Positions 1 to 6,889 of a DNA stretch of 24,287 bases are shown here, in pieces (the stretch's first letter is position 1; the number at the start of each line of letters is the position of its first letter). The DNA is from a virus, in IMG/VR virus record IMGVR_UViG_3300032213_000159, positions 1 to 24,287 of that record, one strand, 5' to 3'. The position numbers and the translations under genes were made by a program. The notes below the pieces were generated by a model. The model was not told the origin of the DNA. It saw nothing but the letters and a program-made list of their open reading frames with translations, and made no database searches.

Positions 1-28
1 AGCCTATAACCATGCAAGACATACATAA
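1..28. repeat. 28-base direct repeat, copy 1
   Basis: This 28-base sequence starts AGCCTATAACCATGCAAG and recurs without mismatch at 60-87, giving a 59-base period. It begins at the first base of the window, so the repeat may extend further left and there may be more copies upstream. The stretch between the copies shows no coding potential. Its role is unknown; a packaging, replication or recombination site, or the remnant of a duplicated intergenic segment, are all possible. Confidence 0.85.
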
Positions 29-59
29 GCATGACAGGCATCATTAGGGCCTTAAATTC

Positions 60-87
60 AGCCTATAACCATGCAAGACATACATAA
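60..87. repeat. 28-base direct repeat, copy 2
   Basis: This is an exact second copy of the 28 bases at 1-28. The sequences after the two copies differ at once, but a short GGCCTTA element follows each (about 48-54 and 92-98), so the second unit may be the same repeat with an internal deletion. It lies just before the bidirectional terminator at 111-145. Confidence 0.85.
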
Positions 88-110
88 CAAAGGCCTTACC
101 CAAACAGCGT

Positions 111-145
111 AAAAAAACCGGCAAATAAATTGCCGGCTTTTTAAT
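111..145. terminator. Bidirectional Rho-independent terminator
   Basis: A six-base-pair stem (CCGGCA at 118-123 with TGCCGG at 131-136) encloses a seven-base AT loop. It is flanked by seven A residues on the left and a T run on the right. On the minus strand the hairpin is followed by seven U residues, so it should end the leftward operon whose last gene stops at 160. On the plus strand it is followed by CUUUUU, so it could also stop rightward transcription entering from the left. This suggests convergent transcription units meeting here. Confidence 0.85.
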
Positions 146-159
146 TAGATGGAAAAATA

Positions 160-675
160 TCAAATCATTTTTCCGTATTCATTAAATTCATAATCATTCG
201 CCAAAATAGTTTCATTTACTGATTCTTCAGAAGTAAGGTAGATATATTCATTGTCTAATATTATTAAATATTCTTGTGATAATTGCTTTAAATAAATTTT
301 ATCTAATTCATCCAAATCAGAGTCAAGTTGATAACAGTCTAAAAATTCACCAAATTCATCTTTTTCTGAATTTTCAATTAATTCATCCCTTTTTGTAAGG
401 TACTCTTTTGTAATTGCATAGGTATTACAAGTTTCTCCATGTTCTTTTTCAATTTTATATGCAGTATCTTCGGCATGAGATAAAAAAGAGATAGAAATAT
501 CTTTTTTAAAAATATCAAATTCTTTGATAAGTAAATAAACTTCTTTTGCATCATAGTAAACATTTTCCCACCATCCATAATCTACATTTATATCTGAAAG
601 GTAACCTGTTGCGTTTTGTTGTGCTACTTCTGAAAGTTCTTCAAATTTGTATGCAATTGTTTCTATTGTTCTCAT
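160..675 (-). CDS. Hypothetical protein of a family found in phages and mobile elements (171 aa)
   Basis: This 171-residue acidic protein has no signal peptide or membrane segment. The N-terminus (YKFEELSEVAQQNA) and a WW pair near residue 35 match, from memory, an uncharacterised family common in phages and mobile elements, sometimes labelled as an antitoxin-related protein. The C-terminal stretch YLTSEESVNETILANDYEF also fits that family, so the gene looks full length. It is the last gene of a three-gene leftward cluster and ends 15 bases before the terminator stem. Its start at 673-675 lies nine bases after a 19-base leader shared with the next gene upstream, which supports this start. Function is unknown; the antitoxin label has no support here because no partner toxin is visible. 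Confidence 0.8.
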   Translation of the reverse strand: MRTIETIAYKFEELSEVAQQNATGYLSDINVDYGWWENVYYDAKEVYLLIKEFDIFKKDISISFLSHAEDTAYKIEKEHGETCNTYAITKEYLTKRDELIENSEKDEFGEFLDCYQLDSDLDELDKIYLKQLSQEYLIILDNEYIYLTSEESVNETILANDYEFNEYGKMI

Positions 676-684
676 TGTTTTTGC

Positions 685-715
685 GTTTAGTTTGTTAAGG
701 TAATTGTTAAGGTAA
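685..715 (-). repeat. Conserved leader motif plus tandem half copy, upstream of the 160-675 gene
   Basis: Read on the minus strand, TTACCTTAACAAACTAAAC occupies 685-703 and ends nine bases before the start codon of the gene ending at 160. A second copy of its first twelve bases, TTACCTTAACAA, lies directly upstream at 704-715. The same 19 bases occur at 1098-1116 at the same distance from another start. It could be a translation-enhancing leader, an operator or a promoter part; the sequence alone does not decide. Confidence 0.75.
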
Positions 716-722
716 AATTTAA

Positions 723-1088
723 TTAATTGTTTTCTATTTCAATATCATTAAAAAGATCTTCGTACGTTTCAAAATCAGCCATAACATAATCAGCAATATT
801 TTCCAATATGTCAAAAAGATTATTATAATCAAGGCGTGGGAAACTGTCTAAATTCCCGTAACCGTTAAACATTACATATTCGTGTGAATAGTTATACTCA
901 CCATAAAATGTAGCCTGAACAGCACGCAAAACGTCATTACCAAAGGCATATTCAAAAAAATATTCATCATTATAATAAATTGTACTATCGTGCATATTCA
1001 TGTCATGAGATAACCTGTTGTTAAGATCAAAAATCTCTTCAGATGACATTAATTTGATCTGTGTAATGATTGTTTCTTTTGTGTTCAT
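723..1088 (-). CDS. Hypothetical phage protein (121 aa)
   Basis: This is a 121-residue, strongly acidic soluble protein rich in Asn, Asp and aromatic residues. The central part (AVQATFYGEYNYSHEYVMFNG) is the most distinctive segment and resembles small uncharacterised proteins of Bacteroidota phages and mobile elements; I cannot assign a function. It is the middle gene of the leftward cluster. Its ATG at 1086-1088 is preceded, nine bases away, by the 19-base leader also found before the following gene, so the two are probably controlled together. Very acidic small phage proteins are sometimes DNA mimics or host-protein inhibitors, but that is only a possibility here. Confidence 0.75.
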   Translation of the reverse strand: MNTKETIITQIKLMSSEEIFDLNNRLSHDMNMHDSTIYYNDEYFFEYAFGNDVLRAVQATFYGEYNYSHEYVMFNGYGNLDSFPRLDYNNLFDILENIADYVMADFETYEDLFNDIEIENN

Positions 1089-1097
1089 TTTTTTTAA

Positions 1098-1116
1098 GTT
1101 TAGTTTGTTAAGGTAA
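1098..1116 (-). repeat. Conserved leader motif upstream of the 723-1088 gene
   Basis: Read on the minus strand this is TTACCTTAACAAACTAAAC, identical over 19 bases to 685-703. It is again exactly nine bases from the start codon. Conserved sequence and spacing suggest a functional leader or operator rather than chance. A weaker similarity (AACAAATTAAAATAAAC) precedes the start at 1234. Confidence 0.75.
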
Positions 1117-1126
1117 AAAAATTGAA

Positions 1127-1234
1127 TTACATAATATTATCAGCAAGGCAAGCAAGCAATAAAAGAATGATAAGGCCAATTGATAATAAAGCGTTTTCTT
1201 GATCTTTTTTTGTGTGTTTTTGTTTTTGTGTCAT
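1127..1234 (-). CDS. Small single-span membrane peptide (35 aa)
   Basis: The reading frame stays open up to 1309, but I place the start at the ATG at 1232-1234. The upstream part would overlap the predicted promoter at 1278-1310, and the sequence after this ATG looks natural. The peptide has a basic, polar head (MTQKQKHTKKDQ) followed by one hydrophobic segment (about residues 16-30, SIGLIILLLLACL) and a short tail. This predicts an inner-membrane peptide with a cytoplasmic N-terminus. It is the first gene of the leftward cluster. Function is unknown. Small membrane peptides in phages often act in superinfection exclusion or membrane perturbation, but nothing specific supports that here. Confidence 0.5.
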   Translation of the reverse strand: MTQKQKHTKKDQENALLSIGLIILLLLACLADNIM

Positions 1235-1277
1235 GATGTTTATTTTAATTTGTTGCTCATTATTTGCTTTTGTTTCA

Positions 1278-1310
1278 TAAAGATACATAACAAAAACGAT
1301 ATAAAACAAA
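1278..1310 (-). promoter_or_regulatory. Predicted -33/-7 promoter for the leftward cluster
   Basis: On the minus strand TTTG (1307-1310) is followed after 21 bases by TATCTTTA (1278-1285), a five-of-six match to the Bacteroidota TAnnTTTG element. The expected spacing in Bacteroidota is about 19-21 bases. Transcription would begin near 1271, leaving a short leader before the ATG at 1234 and excluding an upstream start for that gene. It points away from the packaging genes, so the two transcription units are divergent. Confidence 0.55.
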
Positions 1311-1357
1311 AGATATTTGAATAATCTGTAAAATTTAGAAATTGCTTAATTTTGAGC

Positions 1358-1564
1358 ATGAAAAAAGGATATTATTTAAAGAAAGATAAAAAAGATAATA
1401 TAATATTGAATATTTTTGTATCTGATTTTATAACTTATTTGCAAAGTTTACAGCATCAGGAGGGTTGGGTGAACTTAAAAATATACGAACGTGACAAGGT
1501 TCCTGCAAACGGTTTAACGCATGAATTGAAGCAATTAACCGGCAAAGTGGAAAAACAAAAGTAA
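1358..1564 (+). CDS. Small hypothetical protein upstream of the small terminase (68 aa)
   Basis: The frame can be opened at a TTG at 1352, but the ATG at 1358 is the better start. The 68-residue product is very lysine-rich at its N-terminus (MKKGYYLKKDKKD). Its second half (WVNLKIYERDKVPANGLTHEL) resembles short phage proteins with a WVNL...THEL-like pattern that I remember as uncharacterised. No membrane segment or cysteine pair is seen. It is the first plus-strand gene and ends 25 bases before the small terminase, so the two are probably cotranscribed. A role in DNA binding is plausible from the charge but is not shown. Confidence 0.6.
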   Translation: MKKGYYLKKDKKDNIILNIFVSDFITYLQSLQHQEGWVNLKIYERDKVPANGLTHELKQLTGKVEKQK

Positions 1565-1589
1565 TTTTGAATTCAAAAAAATTCAACGT

Positions 1590-1910
1590 ATGAACATTGA
1601 AACGATACAAACTGAAGCAAAGAAAACAAAAAACAAAGGAGGGCACGGAGGGCCACGGCCTGGAGCTGGACGCAAAAAGCAACCGGACGAAGCACACCTA
1701 ATTGAAAAGCTTTACCCTTTAGAGGAAGCGGCTTTTAAGGCTCTTCATCAAGGCCTGGCTAAAGGTGATCCTAAAAGCTTAGATATCTTTTTTAGGTATT
1801 ATTTCGGCCTACCAACCCAAAGGATCGAAAGTAAAGTTGAAGGAAACTTGAATCAGGTTAATATTGAAGTACTTCGCCCACAAACTGAAACATTAAAAAA
1901 AGTGAGTTAA
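1590..1910 (+). CDS. terS: Probable terminase small subunit (106 aa)
   Basis: The protein carries a glycine/proline/arginine-rich AT-hook-like motif (GGPRPGAGRKK, residues 20-30) after a basic N-terminus, a hallmark of many Bacteroidota phage small terminases. The rest (about residues 37-80) is predicted helical, consistent with DNA binding and oligomerisation. The small terminase recognises the packaging site and hands DNA to the large subunit. At 106 residues it is shorter than many family members. The large terminase follows after a 332-base gap, the usual order, which is the second line of support. The motif is not exclusive to terminases, so another DNA-binding role remains possible. The start is the first ATG in frame. 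Confidence 0.65.
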   Translation: MNIETIQTEAKKTKNKGGHGGPRPGAGRKKQPDEAHLIEKLYPLEEAAFKALHQGLAKGDPKSLDIFFRYYFGLPTQRIESKVEGNLNQVNIEVLRPQTETLKKVS

Positions 1911-2242
1911 TGACAAGTTGACAAGGTTTGTTTAACTTTTCTATTTAACATAATACTAGTTATTTACGGAAAAAAACAAAATATAACAGATATGACATGA
2001 TGGCATGATGGCGAAGGTAGGGCAAAGGGATGTAGCGCAATGGTTAACCGGACGGGATCAGCCACAAAGGGACGGGATACAACGGCCGGTACTTTAAAGT
2101 TTTACTTTTGGCCAGGGGCGGGGTAAAACCCCAAGAATCATAGTCCAAAATCCAAACATAACACTTATTATACGATGACCCCACTTTCTGGTATACTTTT
2201 CAACCCCAAAACCCAAACTGAAATTTTAATTTTTACTGAAAT
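1911..2242. other. Long non-coding gap between terminase genes, rich in repeats and palindromes
   Basis: No convincing gene lies here. The left part holds two tandem eight-base units (TGACAAGT/G at 1911-1926) and a tandem CATGATGG (1996-2011). From about 2010 to 2135 base composition turns clearly G+C-rich compared with the genes around it. This part contains the palindromes GGTTAACC (2042-2049) and ACTTTAAAGT (2091-2100), and a direct repeat GGACGGGAT (2050-2058, 2070-2078). It also has an ACCGG/CCGGT inverted pair (2047-2051, 2086-2090) and a hairpin GGGGT-AAA-ACCCC (2120-2132). Position and structure make it a candidate packaging (cos/pac) site or a structured RNA; neither is proven. Confidence 0.6.
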
Positions 2243-3394
2243 ATGGAAGTAAGCTTACAGACGAACAAGATATTCGACATCCTCACAGATAGCGATAAGC
2301 GCATAACGGTGATGCAAGGTGGAAGTCGAAGCGGGAAAACTTACAATATACTTATCTGGTTCATTATCAAGCTATTGCAGGAGGATGGCAAAACCCTTAC
2401 TATAGTTAGGCAATCACTTCCATCCATCAAGGGTACGGTTCTCCGTGATTTCATTGATATCCTCTCCCGCATGGAGATTTACTCTGAAGACAACCACAAC
2501 AAAACTGACCAGATATATAGCTTGAATGGGAATATCATTGAGTTTGTGTCTGCTGATCAACCTCAGAAGATTCGTGGACGCGCTCGTGACTACCTGTTTT
2601 GCAATGAGGCGAACGAATTAACATATGAGGCGTGGATGCAGCTGATTATGCGTACTTCTGGTAAGATAGTGATTGACTACAACCCTTCTGACCTATCATC
2701 TTGGATCTACGATGATGTAATACCCAGAACTGATGCGGACTTTTATATAACCACGTTCCGTGATAACCCATTCCTTCCCCCCGAGCTTATTGCGGAGTTG
2801 GAGAGGTTGAAGGATGCTGACCCGAATTATTGGCAGATTTATGGTCTGGGTGAAAGGGGTCTCTCTCAGGACTTAATCTATTCGCATTGGAGAACAACTG
2901 AGCAGATGGTGGACGATGATGAAGGTGAGGTGGTGTATGGGTTGGACTTCGGGTTTAATGTGCCAACGGCATTGGTCAAGGTTGTCTTCCACGAAGGAAA
3001 CGCTTATTGTAAGGAAATGCTATACGAAACCAAGCTCACCACTGAGGACTTGGTAGACCGCTTGAAGACTTTAAATATCAGCCCGTATGACGATTTGTAC
3101 TGCGATGCTGCCGAGCCAAAGACGATAGAGGCACTTGTCAGGAGTGGGTTTAATGCCAAGCCAGCTAACAAAGATGTTACTGAGGGAATTAGGACTGTAA
3201 AAGCCACTCCGTTGTTTATATTAAATGAAAGTGTAAATTTGTTGAAAGAAATCAAAAATTATCGGTGGAAAACCGATAGAAATGGAAATAAATTAGATAT
3301 GCCCGTAAAATTTGGCGATCATATCCTTGATGCCTTACGATATGGGATTTATTCCAAAATAACAATTCCCAAGGTGACTTGGGGAGCAATTTAA
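2243..3394 (+). CDS. terL: Terminase large subunit, ATPase and nuclease (383 aa)
   Basis: This is the DNA-packaging motor and headful nuclease. The ATPase half shows a Walker A motif (GGSRSGKT, residues 26-33) and a Walker B-like segment (DYLFCNEANE, about 116-125) with the catalytic glutamate following. The RNase H-like nuclease half shows the expected three acidic clusters: GLDFGFN (Asp235), YCDAAEPK (Asp288) and the C-terminal GDHILDALRYG (Asp359, Asp363). This arrangement is typical of the Terminase_3/PBSX-like family, in which about 380-430 residues is usual, so the protein is complete. It acts at the portal vertex of the procapsid. Its stop lies five bases before the portal start, indicating cotranscription. 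The start is the first ATG, preceded by an AT-rich leader and no Shine-Dalgarno sequence. Confidence 0.97.
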   Translation: MEVSLQTNKIFDILTDSDKRITVMQGGSRSGKTYNILIWFIIKLLQEDGKTLTIVRQSLPSIKGTVLRDFIDILSRMEIYSEDNHNKTDQIYSLNGNIIEFVSADQPQKIRGRARDYLFCNEANELTYEAWMQLIMRTSGKIVIDYNPSDLSSWIYDDVIPRTDADFYITTFRDNPFLPPELIAELERLKDADPNYWQIYGLGERGLSQDLIYSHWRTTEQMVDDDEGEVVYGLDFGFNVPTALVKVVFHEGNAYCKEMLYETKLTTEDLVDRLKTLNISPYDDLYCDAAEPKTIEALVRSGFNAKPANKDVTEGIRTVKATPLFILNESVNLLKEIKNYRWKTDRNGNKLDMPVKFGDHILDALRYGIYSKITIPKVTWGAI

Positions 3395-3399
3395 AGATA

Positions 3400-4839
3400 A
3401 TGGGCGTATTCGATAGGTTGTTCAATAATACAAAGGGCATCAATCCAAATGTGAACGTGACGGCTCAGATGCGTGGCATCAATGGTGCAGTGTTGCAGGA
3501 TTATGAGGATGGGAAGTATGTGAACGAGGGATATCTGGGGAATGCTGACGTTTATGCTATTGTGACATTCCTCTCACGCAAGGCATCTTCCATTCCTTGG
3601 TACGTTTATAAGCTCAATGATACACCTAAAGGCAGGACTGAGCTGAGCAGATACAAGACGATGAGCCGTAACATTGGGCAGCGTGGCTCGTACGAGGCGG
3701 CAGTCAAGGCGAGGAAGAACGCTTACTCAGAAAACATTGTTGAGAATAACGAATTGGCGAGGTTGCTTGAAAGACCTAACCAATATCAGGCCCAAGACCA
3801 ATTCCTTGAGAATTTATTCGGATACCGCTTTCTTTCGGGTGAAGGGAACGTTTATGGGAATGATGGTCGGTTGGGGGGTCAATTCACCGAGTTAAACGTG
3901 CTTCCAACCCACTTTCTAGAGATATACCCTGACCCAAATGACCTGTACGGGTTGCTTGGTTATAAGCTGATGGTGAGCAGAGGGATTGATCTACCGAAGG
4001 ACAATGTGATGCAGTGGAAGACGTGGAGTCCTGATTTCAATGACGTGACCCGTAGCCACATGAGAGGTGTTAGTCCGCTGAGAGCGGCATATAAAACACT
4101 TCGCATGAGCAACAACTCAGCGGATGCCTCTGCAATGATGACTGCTAATGGCGGTGCGAAGGGTGCGATAACGCCAAAGCCTCTAGGCTCGATAGTGCCT
4201 AACTTTACTATTGAGCAGGCTAATATTATTAAGAGGGCGGTCAATGAGGACATTAATACTGTGGATAACAAAGGGAAGGTTGCAGTATTGCAGACCCCTT
4301 GGGATTATCTCAATTTTGGATTGTCTTCTATCGACATGGAGCTTGTGAAGACTATGCAGATGAGTTTGCAGCAGTGGTGCCGTGTGTTCGGCCTTCCTGC
4401 TGTAATTTTTGATACAGACACGTCAAGCTACAATAATTACCACAATGCGATGCGTGACCTTGTCACCAATACCATTGTGCCAATGTGTTGCAGCCTCCGT
4501 GATGAGCTTAATAAATGGCTTGTGCCAAGATATGGCAGCGAATACTACATCGACTTCGATATAACTGCTCTGCCAGAGATGCAGCAAGACATGGAGCGTA
4601 TGGTGCGTTCACTTCGTGATGCTAACTGGCTGACAATGGACGAGAAGCGTGTAGCGATGAATTACAGCGAGAAGGGTGGTGCATGGGATATGAGCTACAT
4701 AAATCAGGGTTTGATTCCGATTGAGCAGGCAATGATGGACTTAAGCATAAGCGATGATAACAGCAGAAACAACGGACAGCGAGATATGGGAGATCGTGAT
4801 GACGAGATTTCCGAAGATCCCAACGGAGAGGACGTGTAG
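3400..4839 (+). CDS. Portal protein, HK97-like family (479 aa)
   Basis: The portal dodecamer forms the head vertex through which DNA enters and leaves and to which the connector attaches. The N-terminus MGVFDRLFN, the segment NADVYAIVTFLSRKASSIPW, and the later VFGLPAVIFDTDTSSYNN are characteristic of the HK97-like portal family. So is the C-terminal run of helices with MDEKRVAMNY. Length (479 residues) is normal. A TTG at 3379 would extend the frame by seven residues into terL, but the ATG at 3400 gives the conserved start and is preferred. The last ~25 residues are very acidic and Asn-rich, a typical disordered tail. It lies between terL and the MuF-like gene, the standard order. Confidence 0.95.
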   Translation: MGVFDRLFNNTKGINPNVNVTAQMRGINGAVLQDYEDGKYVNEGYLGNADVYAIVTFLSRKASSIPWYVYKLNDTPKGRTELSRYKTMSRNIGQRGSYEAAVKARKNAYSENIVENNELARLLERPNQYQAQDQFLENLFGYRFLSGEGNVYGNDGRLGGQFTELNVLPTHFLEIYPDPNDLYGLLGYKLMVSRGIDLPKDNVMQWKTWSPDFNDVTRSHMRGVSPLRAAYKTLRMSNNSADASAMMTANGGAKGAITPKPLGSIVPNFTIEQANIIKRAVNEDINTVDNKGKVAVLQTPWDYLNFGLSSIDMELVKTMQMSLQQWCRVFGLPAVIFDTDTSSYNNYHNAMRDLVTNTIVPMCCSLRDELNKWLVPRYGSEYYIDFDITALPEMQQDMERMVRSLRDANWLTMDEKRVAMNYSEKGGAWDMSYINQGLIPIEQAMMDLSISDDNSRNNGQRDMGDRDDEISEDPNGEDV

Positions 4840-4895
4840 AACGGAGTGGCTCGCTAGAGCAGAGGTGAGAAGGAGTTATAAAATAAGGTTGACAG

Positions 4896-5726
4896 ATGAA
4901 CGCAATGCAGCGCAGCGATTATTGGCTCAAGATGGAGCGGATGCGGAGGGTAGTGGAGCGTAAGTATACGCCCATCATGACCGAGGTGTTGCTGAAGGAG
5001 TTCGATAGCTTCGCCAAGAGTGTTAAACGTGATGGGCCAAGTGCAGCGATGAGTGGATTGGGAGCGGTGGTGTGGGATACAAAGATAATGTCGGTGATGA
5101 GTGATATGTATAGAGAGGTGGCGGTGCAGTTCAGCAATAGTGCGTATAGGGCAGTGGGGATTGAGAGCAGGAAGGCGTATAATCCGTTTAAGCTGAATAG
5201 CACTTTTCTTGCGGAGATCATGCGGTATCTGGCTCAGTACGGGTTTTACATCGTGGCTTTTATAACGCAAACGACTAAAAAGAAGTTAATTAGCCTAGTA
5301 ACTGCTGCGATGGGTATAGGAGCTAGTGTGGATGACATAGTGAATCTTATTGTAAGCAAGGAGATGGGCGAATATGCTAGGATGAGGGCGAGGATGATAA
5401 TCAGGACAGAGGTGGTGAGAGCTAGCAATTACAGCGTGTCTATGGGGGCCACAGGGCATCCCTTTCAAGTGGACAAGATGTGGGTGGCTATGCGGGATGC
5501 GAGGACGAGGAGGATACCTAAAGACCAATATGACCATTGGGAAATGGACGGGCAAGTAAGACCAATTGATGAACCTTTCCAGAGCTTTGACAAGTTAGGT
5601 CGGGTGGTGTTGGCAGATATGCCTGGCGACCCCAAAGCACCTAAAGGATTTTTAATAAATTGCAGGTGTACGGTTGCGTATGTGCCGAGTAGGGATGCGA
5701 ATGGTAGATTAATAATGAAATTATAG
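4896..5726 (+). CDS. MuF-like head morphogenesis protein (276 aa)
   Basis: The C-terminal half carries the signature of the phage Mu F-like (SPP1 gp7) family. It includes an Arg-Thr-Glu helix (MIIRTEVVRASN, about 167-178), then KMWVAMRDARTR, HWEMDGQ, the loop MPGDPKAPKG, and the closing INCRCTVAYV (about 254-262) with its paired cysteines. Proteins of this family associate with the portal inside the procapsid and are needed for head assembly or DNA ejection. The N-terminal half is helical and basic. No extra toxin or effector domain follows the MuF domain. The ATG at 4896 is the first possible start because TGA at 4890 closes the frame. The 56 bases after the portal hold no gene. Confidence 0.92.
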   Translation: MNAMQRSDYWLKMERMRRVVERKYTPIMTEVLLKEFDSFAKSVKRDGPSAAMSGLGAVVWDTKIMSVMSDMYREVAVQFSNSAYRAVGIESRKAYNPFKLNSTFLAEIMRYLAQYGFYIVAFITQTTKKKLISLVTAAMGIGASVDDIVNLIVSKEMGEYARMRARMIIRTEVVRASNYSVSMGATGHPFQVDKMWVAMRDARTRRIPKDQYDHWEMDGQVRPIDEPFQSFDKLGRVVLADMPGDPKAPKGFLINCRCTVAYVPSRDANGRLIMKL

Positions 5727-5728
5727 AT

Positions 5729-6880
5729 ATGCCAATATACGAATGTAGCGGAGGCAAATATAGGATAGGTAATGGTGAGTGTGTTTACACGAGCAGAAGC
5801 AATGCCGAGAGTGCTTACCGAGCCTATTTGGCTGATTTGGATGAGGAATATGAAGATGACCACAGGAATGAAAAAGCGGAGACGTACAATGATTATCCGG
5901 AGGCGGCAACAAATAATGCCAAGCGTGCGATAAAGTATAAAGAGGAAAACGGGTCTTCTTGCGGAACGTCAGTAGGTTGGACACGAGCAAGACAACTTGC
6001 GAATAGAGAGAGCTTGTCAAGAGCCACCATTGCAAGAATGGCATCTTTTAAAAGGCATCAGCAGAATAAGGATGTGCCTTATGATGAGGGATGTGGAGGA
6101 ATCATGTGGGATGCATGGGGAGGTGATGCAGGGGTCAATTGGGCGATAAGAAAATTGGATCAAATAGATAACAAAAATAAGAGTATGATTTACACATATA
6201 AGGCTGCAAGGCTTGAGTTTAAGGATGTGGACAGCAAGAAAATGACCGTGACTGGTTACTTCTCTAAGTTTGGCAATGTGGATAGTGATGGGGACATAAT
6301 GATGCCAGGAGCATTTAAGCGTAGCATTGCTGATTGGGGGCCGGATGGCAAGCAGAGAATTAAGCACCTTATGAACCACAGACCCGATATGCCTCTTGGT
6401 AGGTTATCAGTTTTGAAGGAGGATAGCTACGGGTTATATTACGAGAGTGATTTAGTAAAGACAACATTTGGTATGGACTTTATTAAGATGGCCGAAGGCG
6501 GGATAATAACAGAACACTCAATTGGGTTCAATACCCTGACAGAAGCCAAAGGTTCTATGGGAAATGAGATAAAGGATGTCAAATTGTTCGAGGGTTCTTC
6601 CCTGACGGCTTGGGGTGCGAATATGGACACGCCATTCCTTGGATTTAAGTCAGAAATGGACATAAACGAACTTAAGCAAGAAATTCGTATTTTTGAAAAG
6701 TTTATACGCAATACCGATGCATCTGATCATGTAATCGATTTGTGTGTAATTAAAATTAGGCAATTAGCACAAGCGGTCGAGAGATTAAGTAGCACGAAGG
6801 CAACAGTAAATGAGCCGGAGCAGCCAAAAGTTGACGAGATGCTTGAGAAAAGTTTAATATCTATTCTCAAACAGTTTTAA
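5729..6880 (+). CDS. Prohead protease (HK97/S78-like) with extra N-terminal domain (383 aa)
   Basis: Residues from about 152 on form a U35/S78-type prohead protease. It has a typical opening (YKAARLEFKDVDSKKMTVTG), a substrate-strand motif (FGNVDSDGDIMMPGAF), the catalytic histidine in LMNHRPDMPLG (His217) and the catalytic serine in TEHSIGF (Ser264). It cleaves the capsid delta domain and itself during maturation. In front lies an additional module. Residues 1-35 are a short aromatic/cysteine segment (YECSGGKYRIGNGECVY). Residues 55-147 form a helical domain with SSCGTSVG, RARQLANRESLS and GCGGIMWDAWGGDAG. I remember this domain as recurring in phage head proteins of Bacteroidota, without known function. 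The protein is therefore about twice the size of a minimal S78 protease. It starts two bases after the MuF-like stop. Confidence 0.92.
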   Translation: MPIYECSGGKYRIGNGECVYTSRSNAESAYRAYLADLDEEYEDDHRNEKAETYNDYPEAATNNAKRAIKYKEENGSSCGTSVGWTRARQLANRESLSRATIARMASFKRHQQNKDVPYDEGCGGIMWDAWGGDAGVNWAIRKLDQIDNKNKSMIYTYKAARLEFKDVDSKKMTVTGYFSKFGNVDSDGDIMMPGAFKRSIADWGPDGKQRIKHLMNHRPDMPLGRLSVLKEDSYGLYYESDLVKTTFGMDFIKMAEGGIITEHSIGFNTLTEAKGSMGNEIKDVKLFEGSSLTAWGANMDTPFLGFKSEMDINELKQEIRIFEKFIRNTDASDHVIDLCVIKIRQLAQAVERLSSTKATVNEPEQPKVDEMLEKSLISILKQF

Positions 6881-6889
6881 AATCAACAA

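Noticed and set aside
1-87. CRISPR array
   Set aside because: Only two repeat copies in view, no cas genes, and the repeats show no spacer-like regular structure beyond one 31-base gap.
160-675. Toxin-antitoxin system
   Set aside because: Related proteins are sometimes labelled as antitoxins, but no toxin gene or typical pair arrangement is present beside it.
1347-1354. Perfect TAnnTTTG element before the 1358 gene
   Set aside because: No TTTG lies 19-21 bases upstream (the nearest, 1316-1319, is 27 bases away) and transcription would start after the ATG at 1358.
2005-2097. 30-codon reading frame beginning ATG ATG GCG in the terminase gap
   Set aside because: It is short, overlaps the palindromes and repeats, and its amino-acid pattern matches nothing I know; more likely chance in a GC-rich patch, though it cannot be fully excluded.
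2027-2100. tRNA-like 5' end (GGGATGTAGCGCAATGGTT) in the terminase gap
   Set aside because: The first ~20 bases look like an acceptor strand and D-arm, but no anticodon arm, T-loop (TTCRA) or matching 3' acceptor strand follows.
2103-2110. TACTTTTG, a perfect -7-like element upstream of terL
   Set aside because: No -33 element at usable distance; single short AT-rich matches are common by chance.
4754-4963. Open frame across the portal/MuF-like junction
   Set aside because: It overlaps two well-supported genes in another frame and has no family resemblance or start context.
4854-6044. Several long minus-strand open frames under the MuF-like and protease genes
   Set aside because: They are antisense shadows with unusual composition (many His, Pro, Ser) and lie under clear plus-strand genes.
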